Below, piece by piece: positions 7,233 through 14,576 of a stretch of 22,131 bases of DNA. Below the pieces are notes generated by a model. It did no database searches, was not told the origin of the DNA, and was given only the letters and a program-made list of their open reading frames with translations. The DNA is from Oscillibacter sp. (GTDB taxonomy: Bacteria; Bacillota; Clostridia; Oscillospirales; Oscillospiraceae): the NCBI GenBank assembly GCA_003522105.1, contig DPGF01000017.1:1-22131 (forward strand), written 5' to 3'. A program made the translations under genes and the position numbers. The first letter of the stretch is position 1; every line of letters starts with the position of its first letter.

Positions 7233-8516
7233 ATGTCATACCATTTTCTGATGGATCTTGCGCTGATCCTGCTGAGTACGAAGATCCTGGGGCTTGTCGC
7301 ACAGAAATTCCAGATGCCGCAGGTCGTAGGCGCGCTAATCGCGGGCCTGATCCTCAGCCCCGCAGGACTTGGCCTTCTGTCGGAAACGGAGTTCACGGCG
7401 CAGCTCAGCGAGCTTGGCGTGATCGTGTTGATGTTCTCTGCCGGTATGGGAACGGACATCAAGGAGCTGAAGAACAGCGGCAAGGCGGGCTTCATGGTCG
7501 CCGTTCTCGGTGTGGTCGTGCCGTTCCTTATGGGTACGGCGCTTGCCTGGGGCGCAGATGAGCTTGGCCTCATCGAGACCACCGGCTTTCTGGAAAGCGT
7601 CTTCATCGGCACGATCCTGACGGCGACCTCCGTGAGCATCACGGTCGAAACGCTCAAGGAGATGAAAAAGCTCGAAACCAAGGTTGGCAACACGATCCTG
7701 GCCGCTGCGCTCATTGACGATGTGCTCGGCCTCGTCGCGCTCACGCTTGTGTGCAGCCTCGCCGGCGGAGATGAGAGCATCGGCATGGTGCTGCTCAAGA
7801 TCGCGGGATTCTTTGTCTTTGCCTTCGTGGTCGGCTTCGCCGCCAACCGCGTCTTTTGCTGGATGCTCAAGCGCCAGCACGGCTGGGCAAGCCACCGCAA
7901 CTCCGTCTTTGCCTTCGTCCTCTGCCTTGTGATGGCCTACTGCGCTGAGGAGTTTTTTGGCGTTGCCGATATTACAGGCGCTTACGCCGCGGGTCTTGCC
8001 GTGGCCTGCACGCCCAAGGGAACCTATATTCAGACGAAGTACAATCCCCTGGGGTATCTGCTGCTCACGCCGGTCTTTTTTGCGAGCATCGGCATCAACG
8101 TGCAGATCACGGGGCTCACAGGCGGCATGCTTGCCTTTTCTCTTCTCCTGCTGCTGATTTCGATCATTTCCAAGCTCCTTGGCTGCGGCCTGGGCGCCAA
8201 GGCCTGCCATTTCAGCACGCGCGAAAGCATTCAGGTCGGAGCGGGCATGGCCTGCCGCGGCGAAGTCGCGCTGATTGTCGCCAACCGTGGCCTTTCGATG
8301 GGCGTGCTGTCGAGCGCGATGATGACGCCGGTCATCATCACGGTCGTCTGCGGCACGATCTTAACGCCGATCCTGCTCAAGCTCTCTTTCCGCGGCCATC
8401 AGGAGTCTGAGCTTGTGCAGAACAACATTGCCGACCGCATGGCCAAGCACCGTCAGCTCGATATCATTACTCAGCAGCTTTTGCAGCAGGACGAACAGCT
8501 GATGAAAAAGCACTGA
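7233..8516 (+). CDS. CPA2-family cation/proton antiporter
   Basis: The product is a 427-residue inner-membrane protein with about 12-13 hydrophobic segments. Family hallmarks are an N-terminal PQVVGALIAGLILSP segment, an Asp-Asp pair (residues 162-163 in ALIDDVLGL), typical of electrogenic Na+/H+ antiporters of the NapA/GerN kind, and GMACRGEVALIVANRG near the C-terminal end of the membrane domain. No RCK/TrkA nucleotide-binding domain follows; only about 45 polar residues remain after the last membrane segment, so this is the short form. The ATG has GGAGAGGAG upstream. The likely role is exchange of Na+ or K+ for protons in pH or ion homeostasis. The ion is not determined by these motifs. 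Confidence 0.88.
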   Translation: MSYHFLMDLALILLSTKILGLVAQKFQMPQVVGALIAGLILSPAGLGLLSETEFTAQLSELGVIVLMFSAGMGTDIKELKNSGKAGFMVAVLGVVVPFLMGTALAWGADELGLIETTGFLESVFIGTILTATSVSITVETLKEMKKLETKVGNTILAAALIDDVLGLVALTLVCSLAGGDESIGMVLLKIAGFFVFAFVVGFAANRVFCWMLKRQHGWASHRNSVFAFVLCLVMAYCAEEFFGVADITGAYAAGLAVACTPKGTYIQTKYNPLGYLLLTPVFFASIGINVQITGLTGGMLAFSLLLLLISIISKLLGCGLGAKACHFSTRESIQVGAGMACRGEVALIVANRGLSMGVLSSAMMTPVIITVVCGTILTPILLKLSFRGHQESELVQNNIADRMAKHRQLDIITQQLLQQDEQLMKKH

Positions 8517-8536
8517 GCGCGATGCGAATAAGAGAA

Positions 8537-8571
8537 GAGAGCCTTCACCGACGGTGAAGGCTCTCATTTTT
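8537..8571. terminator. Intrinsic terminator between convergent genes
   Basis: A 13-bp perfect stem (8537-8549 with 8553-8565) with a 3-base loop is followed by ATTTTTG on the plus strand. It ends the antiporter gene and sits just beyond the degV stop codon. Confidence 0.88.
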
Positions 8572-8575
8572 GATT

Positions 8576-9406
8576 TCAGGCCGTTTCGAAGCCAACGATC
8601 ACGCCGCCGCGCTCGGCGTAGTAACTGCAAAGGCCGGTGCAGGGGCGGATCTCGATCTCCGTCCACGGGAAACGGTCGCGCAGCGCTGCGGCAAGCGCAC
8701 CGGCAGTCTCGGGGTTTTCTGCATGGTGGATGCGCACCTTGCCGCCGCGATAGCCGAAGCGGTACATCTCGTCCACCAGTGCATTGCGGGCTTTTTTGTC
8801 GCCGCGGCATTTTTCCACCGGCTCGATGGTGCCCTGTTCGCTCGCCTTTGCCAGGATCTGAATGCCGAGAATGCCGACGGCGCCGGCGGCGAGCTTGCTC
8901 ACGCGCCCGTTCTGCGCGAGGTTGTGGATCGAGCGCAGAATGAAGAGAAGATGGGTCGAGGCGAGATAGTCCTGCCCTGCTTTACAGATCTCATCAAAGG
9001 ATTTGCCTTCGCGGATGAGGTCTGCGAGCTTTTCGATGAGCAGCAGCATCTCAGGCCCCGTACTCAGCGAGTCAAAAACATGGATCCTTGCCTCCGGGTG
9101 GGACTGGAGATAGAGGTCGCGCGCGGCTACGGCTGAAGCGCAGGTACCGGACAGCGCGCCTGTGATGGTGACGACGAAAATCTCGTCCGCGCCGGAAAAC
9201 GCCTGGAGCCAGGCGTCGAGGCCGGGACAGGCCGTGCCGGATTTTCCGTTGTAGGAAGCAAGATAGTCGAGCATCTTGGCGGTATCGAGCGTTCCGTTGT
9301 CTACAAATTCGCGCTCTCCCGCGCGAATGGTCATGGGAATGGACTGAAAGCAAACGCCCTCCAACGCCGAAATGTTGGCGGAAGAGTCGGCGATAATTTT
9401 CATCAT
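8576..9406 (-). CDS. DegV-family fatty-acid-binding protein
   Basis: The protein is 277 residues from the ATG at 9406, with GGAGG eight bases upstream; a second ATG follows directly at 9403. The first residues, KIIADSSANI, are the DegV signature, followed by FVVTITGALSGTCASA and DSLSTGPEM, which line the lipid head-group pocket in the family. Known DegV/FakB proteins bind a fatty acid and present it to a kinase (FakA) for phosphorylation and membrane-lipid synthesis. No fakA is in the window. The gene is divergent from a DUF1836 regulator, and its predicted promoter contains one of three related palindromes, so regulation by that protein is likely but inferred. Confidence 0.9.
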   Translation of the reverse strand: MMKIIADSSANISALEGVCFQSIPMTIRAGEREFVDNGTLDTAKMLDYLASYNGKSGTACPGLDAWLQAFSGADEIFVVTITGALSGTCASAVAARDLYLQSHPEARIHVFDSLSTGPEMLLLIEKLADLIREGKSFDEICKAGQDYLASTHLLFILRSIHNLAQNGRVSKLAAGAVGILGIQILAKASEQGTIEPVEKCRGDKKARNALVDEMYRFGYRGGKVRIHHAENPETAGALAAALRDRFPWTEIEIRPCTGLCSYYAERGGVIVGFETA

Positions 9407-9427
9407 GGGGTGATCCTCCAAAGAAAT

Positions 9428-9444
9428 CGGTTGTTCAAAAACCG
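9428..9444. promoter_or_regulatory. Palindrome A, candidate DUF1836 operator
   Basis: CGGTTGTTCAAAAACCG is a palindrome with one mismatched pair. Its complement shares 12 of 13 core positions with palindrome C. It lies in the predicted degV leader. Confidence 0.5.
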
Positions 9445-9469
9445 GTAGTCGGACAAGATGTCTTGGACT

Positions 9470-9498
9470 ACAATACAACGTTTTTTAAAAACTGTCAA
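9470..9498 (-). promoter_or_regulatory. Predicted promoter of degV
   Basis: On the minus strand a perfect TTGACA (9493-9498), 17 bases, then TATTGT (9470-9475). Palindrome B occupies the spacer. Confidence 0.6.
9480..9492. promoter_or_regulatory. Palindrome B, candidate operator inside the degV promoter
   Basis: GTTTTTTAAAAAC is a perfect palindrome around a central base. It lies between the -35 and -10 boxes of degV, where a bound protein would block RNA polymerase. Confidence 0.55.
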
Positions 9499-9501
9499 TC
9501 G

Positions 9502-9514
9502 GTTTTTGAAAAAC
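9502..9514. promoter_or_regulatory. Palindrome C, candidate operator at the DUF1836 promoter
   Basis: GTTTTTGAAAAAC is a perfect palindrome around a central base. It is 22 bases (about two helical turns) from palindrome B and ends three bases before the -35 box of the DUF1836 gene. Confidence 0.55.
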
Positions 9515-9517
9515 TTG

Positions 9518-9546
9518 TTGACATTCTTTTGCATGAAGAATAAGAT
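9518..9546 (+). promoter_or_regulatory. Predicted promoter of the DUF1836 gene
   Basis: A perfect TTGACA, 17 bases, then TAAGAT. Transcription would start near 9553, about 26 bases before the ATG. Confidence 0.65.
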
Positions 9547-9578
9547 GATGAAAACGCAGCTTGAATGGGGGGATCGCC

Positions 9579-10118
9579 ATGGACGAGAACAAACGCAGCC
9601 ATCTTGCGGAGTCGGTCCGCAGCTTTCATATCCCACGGCTCGGGGAGATCCCGGACGTGGGGTTGTATCTGGAACAGGTCACACGTTATGTCAATCGATC
9701 CATCGTGGGATGCGGGCTGAGCCCTATCACATCTTCGATGGTCAGCAATTATGTTAAGCAGAAGATCATTCCCGCCCCTGAGAAAAAAGCCTATGGTGCA
9801 GAGAGCATCGCGTATCTCATTTTTGTTTCGTGTATCAAAAATGTTGCCGCAATGGACGATATCCGTACGCTTATCGCCATTCAGCGCGCGACTTATGACC
9901 TGCCGACTGCATATCACTACTTCTGCGAAGAGTTTGAAAACCTGATCTGCTATATCTTCGGTGCGAGCGACCAGCTCAAGAGCGTCGGCAAGGATAAAAC
10001 GGATGAGAAGCTGCTGCTGCGCTCGGCGCTGCTCAGTGTGACGCACAAGCTTTATCTCGATGCATACTTGCGCTTGCTGCGCGAGGATGGAGCGGTGCGG
10101 CAGGAAAAAACGCAATAG
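9579..10118 (+). CDS. DUF1836-family protein, probable DNA-binding regulator
   Basis: The protein is 179 residues from the ATG at 9579, which follows a GGGGGGA ribosome site; an in-frame TTG at 9561 lies ahead of that site. The pattern IPRLGEIPDVGLYLEQVTRYV, then ITSSMVSNYVKQKIIPAP and AESIAYLIFVS, is typical of DUF1836, a Firmicutes family with a MerR-like helix-turn-helix near residues 48-80. The C-terminal part is helical and probably carries the dimer or effector region. Position between a degV gene and palindromic sites suggests a repressor of both, responding perhaps to fatty acid or lipid status. That role is inferred; the family has no established ligand. Confidence 0.82.
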   Translation: MDENKRSHLAESVRSFHIPRLGEIPDVGLYLEQVTRYVNRSIVGCGLSPITSSMVSNYVKQKIIPAPEKKAYGAESIAYLIFVSCIKNVAAMDDIRTLIAIQRATYDLPTAYHYFCEEFENLICYIFGASDQLKSVGKDKTDEKLLLRSALLSVTHKLYLDAYLRLLREDGAVRQEKTQ

Positions 10119-10194
10119 CGGCAGGAAGGCGCATTCTTGATCGACGCGGGCGCGCCGCGCCTGCTGGCAGGGGAAGAAGAGAAACTATGAAAAT

Positions 10195-10226
10195 AGTCCT
10201 TGGATCTTGCGATCCAAGGACTTTTG
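10195..10226. terminator. Bidirectional intrinsic terminator
   Basis: A 12-bp perfect stem (10195-10206 with 10211-10222) with a TTGC loop has AAAAT before it and TTTTGTTTTT after it. It separates the DUF1836 gene from the convergent ECF gene. Confidence 0.88.
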
Positions 10227-10230
10227 TTTT

Positions 10231-10782
10231 TCAGGCATCAAGCACGATGCGCGTGCGCTCCATCACCACAACGAGGACGGGGATGAGAATGAGCTGCAAA
10301 ATGATACCGGGGAGGGCCATTGTGACCGCACCGGAGAGGAACATTGTAAGGTTGAAGGTCGTGCTGCGAAGACCCGCGAGCAGGAACTGTACAAGTCCCC
10401 ACACGAGGCGGCCTGCAAGCATCGCGGTGATGAGGGAGAGGTAGATGCGGCCGCCGCGCCCATTGAGTTTACGGTACAGCCAGCCCGACACCGCGCCGTA
10501 GGTTGCCATTTCAAAGGCCATGGGGATGGCGACCCAGATCGGCGGCATACCGAACATCGAGCGCAGCAGGGGAGAGAGGAAGCCGACCGCAAGACCCCAC
10601 GGCCAGCCGCACAAAAAGCCGCACAGCAGCGCGGGAATGTGCATGGGGCAGAGCATCGAGCCGATCTCGGGGATCTGGCCGGTCAAAAACGGCAGTACCA
10701 TCGCGAGGGCGAGGCAGAGCGCGGAATAGGTGAGCTGTCTCACAGCGGAGGAATTGCGGGTGAAAATGGCGGCGTGATCCAT
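10231..10782 (-). CDS. ECF transporter S component (substrate-binding membrane subunit)
   Basis: This 183-residue hydrophobic protein with five or six membrane segments has normal S-component length. The segment near residues 25-60 (LPFLTGQIPEIGSMLCPMHI, then PALLCGFLCG) resembles the vitamin-binding S components of energy-coupling-factor transporters in Firmicutes; the GSxxxPMHxP pattern recalls pantothenate-type members, but I cannot fix the substrate. It needs the shared EcfA1-A2-T module, which is not in this window, so it is a stand-alone group II S component. The ATG at 10782 has ACGGAGAAG upstream. It is divergent from a uridine-kinase-like gene, which may phosphorylate the imported compound; that is inference. 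Confidence 0.82.
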   Translation of the reverse strand: MDHAAIFTRNSSAVRQLTYSALCLALAMVLPFLTGQIPEIGSMLCPMHIPALLCGFLCGWPWGLAVGFLSPLLRSMFGMPPIWVAIPMAFEMATYGAVSGWLYRKLNGRGGRIYLSLITAMLAGRLVWGLVQFLLAGLRSTTFNLTMFLSGAVTMALPGIILQLILIPVLVVVMERTRIVLDA

Positions 10783-10838
10783 GAATTTCTTCTCCGTTTC
10801 TTTCAGCAGCGCGCGGCGCTGTTTGTGTCAATGCGGGA

Positions 10839-10867
10839 ATCTTACCAAAAATGTAGGGGGCTGTCAA
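10839..10867 (-). promoter_or_regulatory. Predicted promoter of the ECF S component gene
   Basis: On the minus strand a perfect TTGACA, 17 bases, then TAAGAT with TGG before it. This is among the best promoters in the window. The leader is about 50 bases, and no vitamin riboswitch fold is apparent in it. Confidence 0.7.
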
Positions 10868-10878
10868 GGCTTGCTCCC

Positions 10879-10907
10879 TTGCGCGAAACGGCAAAAGATG
10901 CTATCAT
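10879..10907 (+). promoter_or_regulatory. Predicted promoter of the uridine-kinase-like gene
   Basis: TTGCGC, 17 bases, then TATCAT, with TGC directly before the -10 box (extended -10). It lies back to back with the ECF promoter, the two -35 boxes being 11 bases apart. Confidence 0.6.
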
Positions 10908-10941
10908 CAGCATGACTTTTTGAAAAGGGGGCAGTACTGCC

Positions 10942-11544
10942 ATGAACGACCGTTCCCCGGAGTATATCCGTCCGCTCCTTGTGCGCATCGACCGCCTGAT
11001 GGCGGAACGGGAGCGTGTGCTCGTTGCCATCGACGGCGGCAGTGCAAGCGGCAAAACGACGCTGGGAGCGCTGCTGCAAAGCATTTACGGCTGCCCCGTT
11101 TTCCACATGGACGATTTTTTCCTCCGCCCCGAGCAGCGCACGCCGGAGCGGTTTTCAGAGCCGGGCGGCAATGTCGACCGCGAGCGCTTTTTGTCGGAAG
11201 TCCTGCTGCCGCTGCGCGAGGGGAAGACGGTCGACTACCGCCGCTTCGACTGCAAGACCTTTACCATCGCCTCACCGCGCAGGATCGAGCCGGGAAGGCT
11301 CAACATCATCGAGGGCGCCTATGCCATGCACCCCGACCTTGCGCCGTACTATGACCTTACAGTGTTTCTTGCCGTTTCGGCAGAAAAACAGCGCGAGCGC
11401 ATCCTCAAACGGAATGCGCCCGCGCAGGCAGAGTTGTTTTTCGATCGCTGGATCCCCTTCGAGCAGCGCTATTTTGCGGCGCTCAATGTGCCCGAGCGCT
11501 GCGATCTCACGATTTTTCTCGACGATCAGACGAGTGTGCCGTAA
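10942..11544 (+). CDS. Uridine-kinase-like P-loop kinase
   Basis: This 200-residue cytosolic protein is of the phosphoribulokinase/uridine-kinase family. It has a Walker A GGSASGKTT at residues 32-40, HMDDFF at 55-60, RFDCKTF at 101-107, IIEGAYAMHP at 122-131 and a lid segment RERILKRN near 151-158. These are the family's ATP-binding, catalytic-Asp and acceptor-site motifs. True uridine kinase (Udk), nicotinamide-riboside kinase and pantothenate kinase all share the fold, so the substrate stays open. The ATG at 10942 follows AAGGGGG. The gene is divergent from an ECF S component, and its 3' end overlaps the convergent yeiH gene by 19 bases. Confidence 0.85.
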   Translation: MNDRSPEYIRPLLVRIDRLMAERERVLVAIDGGSASGKTTLGALLQSIYGCPVFHMDDFFLRPEQRTPERFSEPGGNVDRERFLSEVLLPLREGKTVDYRRFDCKTFTIASPRRIEPGRLNIIEGAYAMHPDLAPYYDLTVFLAVSAEKQRERILKRNAPAQAELFFDRWIPFEQRYFAALNVPERCDLTIFLDDQTSVP

Positions 11545-12581
11545 GGCGCGATGCCGAGCATGTACTCGACTCCAATGGCCACGAGCACCACGAGCAGCGA
11601 GATGATGAAGCCGTGCAGCATCGGCTTTGCGCCGGACTTGCACAGGTCGGCAAAGCTCGTGTTGAGACCGATGGCGGCAAGCGCTGCAACCATCAGGAAC
11701 TTGCTGATGCTCTTGAGCGTAGCGGCGAGACCCGCGGGGATGACGCCGACGCTGCACAGAATGGACATTGCAAGAAAGCCAAGGATGAACCAGGGGAACA
11801 CGGACTTCATATTGACCTTGACACCATGGTCGCCGCTCTGCGCGGCGGCCTTTTGCTTTAGACGAATGCTGATGGCGGCAAAGACCAGCACCGTCGGGAT
11901 GATGGCGAGTGTGCGCGTCAGCTTGACCATCGTGGCAAAGTCGCCTGCGGCCTCGCTGAAGGCGTAGCCCGTCGCCACGACGCTCGAGGTGTCGTTGACC
12001 GCCGTGCCGGCCCACAGGCCGAAGGCTGCGTCGGAAAGGCCCATCGCGCGGCCGAGCAGCGGGAACACGACGACCATGATCGTATCAAAGAGGAACGTTG
12101 CCGACATGCCGTAGGCGATGTCCATGTCCGTCGCCTCGATGACCGGCGCGATGGCGGCGATGGCGCTGCCGCCGCAGATGCCCGTGCCCGCGTTGATGAG
12201 GCTGCTCGTCTTCCAGTCAAGCCCCAGCGCCTTGCCGATCACATAGCCGAGGCCGAAGCACGTCGCCAGCGTGAAGAGCATGACGGTGAGCGAGAATTTG
12301 CCGACCGTGAGGACGGTCGTGATGTTGAGACTCGCGCCGAGCAGAATGATGGCGAACTTGAGGATCTTCTTCGAGGTGAACTTGATACCGGGCCTGGTCT
12401 TTTCGTTCGGTGCGTAGAAGCGGTTGACGATCATGCCGATGAACATGGCGATGACCGACGCGCCGATGAGGTGCAGCCCCGCGGATTCCTCCAGCTGCTC
12501 CAAAAGCTTTGCCGCCACGGCGATGACAAGCGCGATGGCGCAGCCGGGCAGCATTTTTTTTACGGTTTCGATGAATTTCAT
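11526..12581 (-). CDS. YeiH-family putative sulfate exporter
   Basis: The protein is 351 residues from the ATG at 12581, preceded by GGAGGAG; an upstream extension of the frame to 12743 has no ribosome site and crosses the predicted promoter. It is an inner-membrane protein with about ten segments. Family-typical stretches are GTGICGGSAIAAIAPVIEA and GTAVNDTSSVVATGYAFSEA, the paired motifs of the YeiH (UPF0324) family. The name sulfate exporter is inherited from annotation; biochemical support is thin, so the substrate is uncertain. No cysteine or sulfonate genes are adjacent. The last six codons lie inside the end of the convergent kinase gene. Confidence 0.87.
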   Translation of the reverse strand: MKFIETVKKMLPGCAIALVIAVAAKLLEQLEESAGLHLIGASVIAMFIGMIVNRFYAPNEKTRPGIKFTSKKILKFAIILLGASLNITTVLTVGKFSLTVMLFTLATCFGLGYVIGKALGLDWKTSSLINAGTGICGGSAIAAIAPVIEATDMDIAYGMSATFLFDTIMVVVFPLLGRAMGLSDAAFGLWAGTAVNDTSSVVATGYAFSEAAGDFATMVKLTRTLAIIPTVLVFAAISIRLKQKAAAQSGDHGVKVNMKSVFPWFILGFLAMSILCSVGVIPAGLAATLKSISKFLMVAALAAIGLNTSFADLCKSGAKPMLHGFIISLLVVLVAIGVEYMLGIAPYGTLV

Positions 12582-12617
12582 GGTGTATTTTTCTCCTCCA
12601 AAGCTTGTTGCCGTTGT

Positions 12618-12646
12618 ATTATAGCACCGTCTGACGAAATGATAAA
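12618..12646 (-). promoter_or_regulatory. Predicted promoter of the yeiH gene
   Basis: On the minus strand a perfect TATAAT with TGC directly before it (extended -10). The -35 box TTTATC is weak, as is often tolerated with an extended -10. The leader is about 30 bases and carries GGAGGAG. Confidence 0.65.
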
Positions 12647-12747
12647 ACCATAAATCAGAAGATGGTGATTCATATTTGTTATCAAGAAGGGCGCGTAAGG
12701 GGTGATGCGTTCCTTGCCTGTCGAGCCCCCCCGATATGCGCAAGGAA

Positions 12748-12772
12748 AGAGAGGTGCTGCCTGCACCTCTCT
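12748..12772. terminator. Terminator at the end of the proBA operon
   Basis: A 10-bp perfect stem AGAGAGGTGC (12748-12757) with 12763-12772. On the minus strand it lies just after the phosphoesterase stop codon, but the following T-tract is short and broken. Confidence 0.65.
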
Positions 12773-12779
12773 TCTCTTT

Positions 12780-13262
12780 TTACACTTGTTCCAGCTTGAA
12801 AACCGAAGGAATGATCTTCCCATCCTTACATTCCAGCACGCCGTAGGTCGGCCTGCGCACGTCGCCGATCGAGCCGGGGTTGAGCAGCATCGGCCGTGCC
12901 GACGCGTCCACGAGCGGCACATGCGTGTGACCGAAGAGCAGAAGATCGGCGTTCTGCTCCAGCGCACGGTACTGCGCGCGCAGCAGCCCCGTCTTCACGC
13001 CCATCGTGTGTCCGTGCGCAATGAGCACGCGGTGATCGTCTAAGATGAGCACGCGCTCGAGCGCCTCAAAGCGACCAAAGTCGCAGTTGCCCGGCACCTG
13101 CTCGAGCGGCAGGCGGGGGAAAAGCTCGTGCAGCTCCTCCGCGTCGCGCCAGCAGTCGCCAAGGTGAATGATGCCGTCCGGCTTCTCACGCTCCACGGCG
13201 CGCACCATATTGTCCACATTGCCGTGGGAATCGGATAATACAAGGTACTTCATCGCGCTCAC
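12780..13262 (-). CDS. YfcE/MJ0936-type metallophosphoesterase
   Basis: This 160-residue protein contains all calcineurin-like metal-site motifs: DSH (residues 11-13), GD (35-36), GNCD (58-61), HGH (83-85) and GHTH (111-114). It is therefore a small two-metal phosphodiesterase or phosphatase of the YfcE family, cytosolic, with an undefined natural substrate. The GTG at 13262 overlaps the amidohydrolase stop codon as GTGA, a common sign of translational coupling. An ATG at 13253 is the alternative and would give 157 residues; neither has a clear ribosome site, so coupling rather than independent initiation is likely. It is the last gene of the proline operon. Confidence 0.88.
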   Translation of the reverse strand: MSAMKYLVLSDSHGNVDNMVRAVEREKPDGIIHLGDCWRDAEELHELFPRLPLEQVPGNCDFGRFEALERVLILDDHRVLIAHGHTMGVKTGLLRAQYRALEQNADLLLFGHTHVPLVDASARPMLLNPGSIGDVRRPTYGVLECKDGKIIPSVFKLEQV

Positions 13263-14554
13263 AGGAAGTTGTCGAGTTCACGCTCGACCTCGGGCATTTT
13301 CTTGACCTGCGGCTTATTGATGCGATAGCCGCCCTTCACGACCATATCGAGCGTGCGCAGCGCGCTCGGACTTTTGAGCGGGTCGTCCGTGCAGACGATG
13401 AGGTCGGCCTGCTTGCCGATTTCGACGCCGCCGGTCACATCGCCGATGCCCGCGAGGCGCGCGTTCAGCTTTGTTGCGCTGTAGAGCGCGAAGGCAGGCG
13501 TCACGCCGCAGTATTTGACAAAGTGGTTCAGCTCGCGCCACATGTCGTAATGCGTGATGTAGGGGCAGCCCACGTCCGTGCCGAGGCCGACGGGCACGCC
13601 CGAGGCAAGGTTTGCTTTTGCCAGCGCGATGATGCCGTCGAAGACGATCTTGCCGTTTTCCTGCTGCTCGTAGGTCGCGTGCGAGATGCTGCGGTTGAAG
13701 AGCGCATAGGGAAGGGCGGGGGAGATGGTCGAGATCTGGAAGGCGCCGCGCTCTTTGAAGAGGTCGAGCATCTCCTGCGTCGGCTGCGCGCCGTGCTCGA
13801 TGGAATCCACGCCGTTTTGCAGCGCGACGATCACACCCTCGGGGCTTTCAACGTGCGCCGCAACGAGCATGCCGAGAGAGTGCGCCTTGTCGCACGCGGC
13901 CTTAACGAGCGCGGGGGGCATGCGCAGCACGCCCAGCTCGCCCACGACCTCGGCGTCCAGCACGCCGCCGGTGATCATCAGCTTGATGAGGTCGGGCTTG
14001 TCCCCAGCGATCTTCTCGACGAAGGCCGCGGCTTCCGCCGCCGTATGCGCCTCATAGGCGAGCGAGCCTGCCATGTGTCCGCCGGGGACGGAGACTGCCA
14101 TATTCGAGGCTAGCACGCGCGGGGCGAGAATTTTACCCGCCGCCGCGAGATCGCGGATGCGCGTGTCGTAATCCGCCACGCCGCCGACTGTGCGGATCGT
14201 CGTCACGCCGGAGAGCAGCTCGGTTTTGGCATAACCTTCACACATGTTGACGCCGATCTTGTTCATCAAGCCGCAGGAGGTGATGAGTTTCACGAGTTTT
14301 TTCGGGTCGCTTGCCTTTTTCTTCGGCTTGCCCGAAGCAGGGAGGTGCACGTGCATATTGATGAGACCCGGCAGCACATACCTGCCGCCAAGGTTGACGG
14401 TTTCATAGCCTGCGGGGATATGCTGCGCGTCGGTAATTTCGGCGATCTTCTCGCCGTCGATGCAGACGGCCTTGCCCGTCTGCGGCTCCATGTGCTCAGA
14501 GCCGTCTAAGATGACGCAATTCGTCAGCGCGTATCGTTTGTTGTTGTGGTACAT
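13259..14554 (-). CDS. Metal-dependent amidohydrolase (imidazolonepropionase/dipeptidase type)
   Basis: The protein is 431 residues from the ATG at 14554, preceded by AGAAAGGCAG; an upstream in-frame start at 14608 would overlap proA. It is an amidohydrolase-superfamily TIM barrel: MHVHL (His68, His70), a lysine in LIKLMITGG (Lys191) that can be the carboxylated metal bridge, AAHVES (His234), SIEHG (His254) and GTDVG (Asp327). This set matches the branch that includes Xaa-Pro and Xaa-Arg dipeptidases and related carboxypeptidases. Its place directly after proA suggests proline-containing substrates, which is inference. It has no signal peptide and is cytosolic. The downstream phosphoesterase overlaps by four bases. 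Confidence 0.87.
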   Translation of the reverse strand: MYHNNKRYALTNCVILDGSEHMEPQTGKAVCIDGEKIAEITDAQHIPAGYETVNLGGRYVLPGLINMHVHLPASGKPKKKASDPKKLVKLITSCGLMNKIGVNMCEGYAKTELLSGVTTIRTVGGVADYDTRIRDLAAAGKILAPRVLASNMAVSVPGGHMAGSLAYEAHTAAEAAAFVEKIAGDKPDLIKLMITGGVLDAEVVGELGVLRMPPALVKAACDKAHSLGMLVAAHVESPEGVIVALQNGVDSIEHGAQPTQEMLDLFKERGAFQISTISPALPYALFNRSISHATYEQQENGKIVFDGIIALAKANLASGVPVGLGTDVGCPYITHYDMWRELNHFVKYCGVTPAFALYSATKLNARLAGIGDVTGGVEIGKQADLIVCTDDPLKSPSALRTLDMVVKGGYRINKPQVKKMPEVERELDNFL

Positions 14555-14576
14555 CGGTGAGTCTGCCTTTCTGGAC

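Noticed and set aside
10783..10838. Vitamin riboswitch in the ECF S component leader
   Set aside because: The leader is only about 50 bases and shows no conserved riboswitch core that I recognise.
12582..12743. Upstream extension of the yeiH frame
   Set aside because: The extension crosses the predicted -10 box, has no ribosome site and is not hydrophobic like the family N-terminus.
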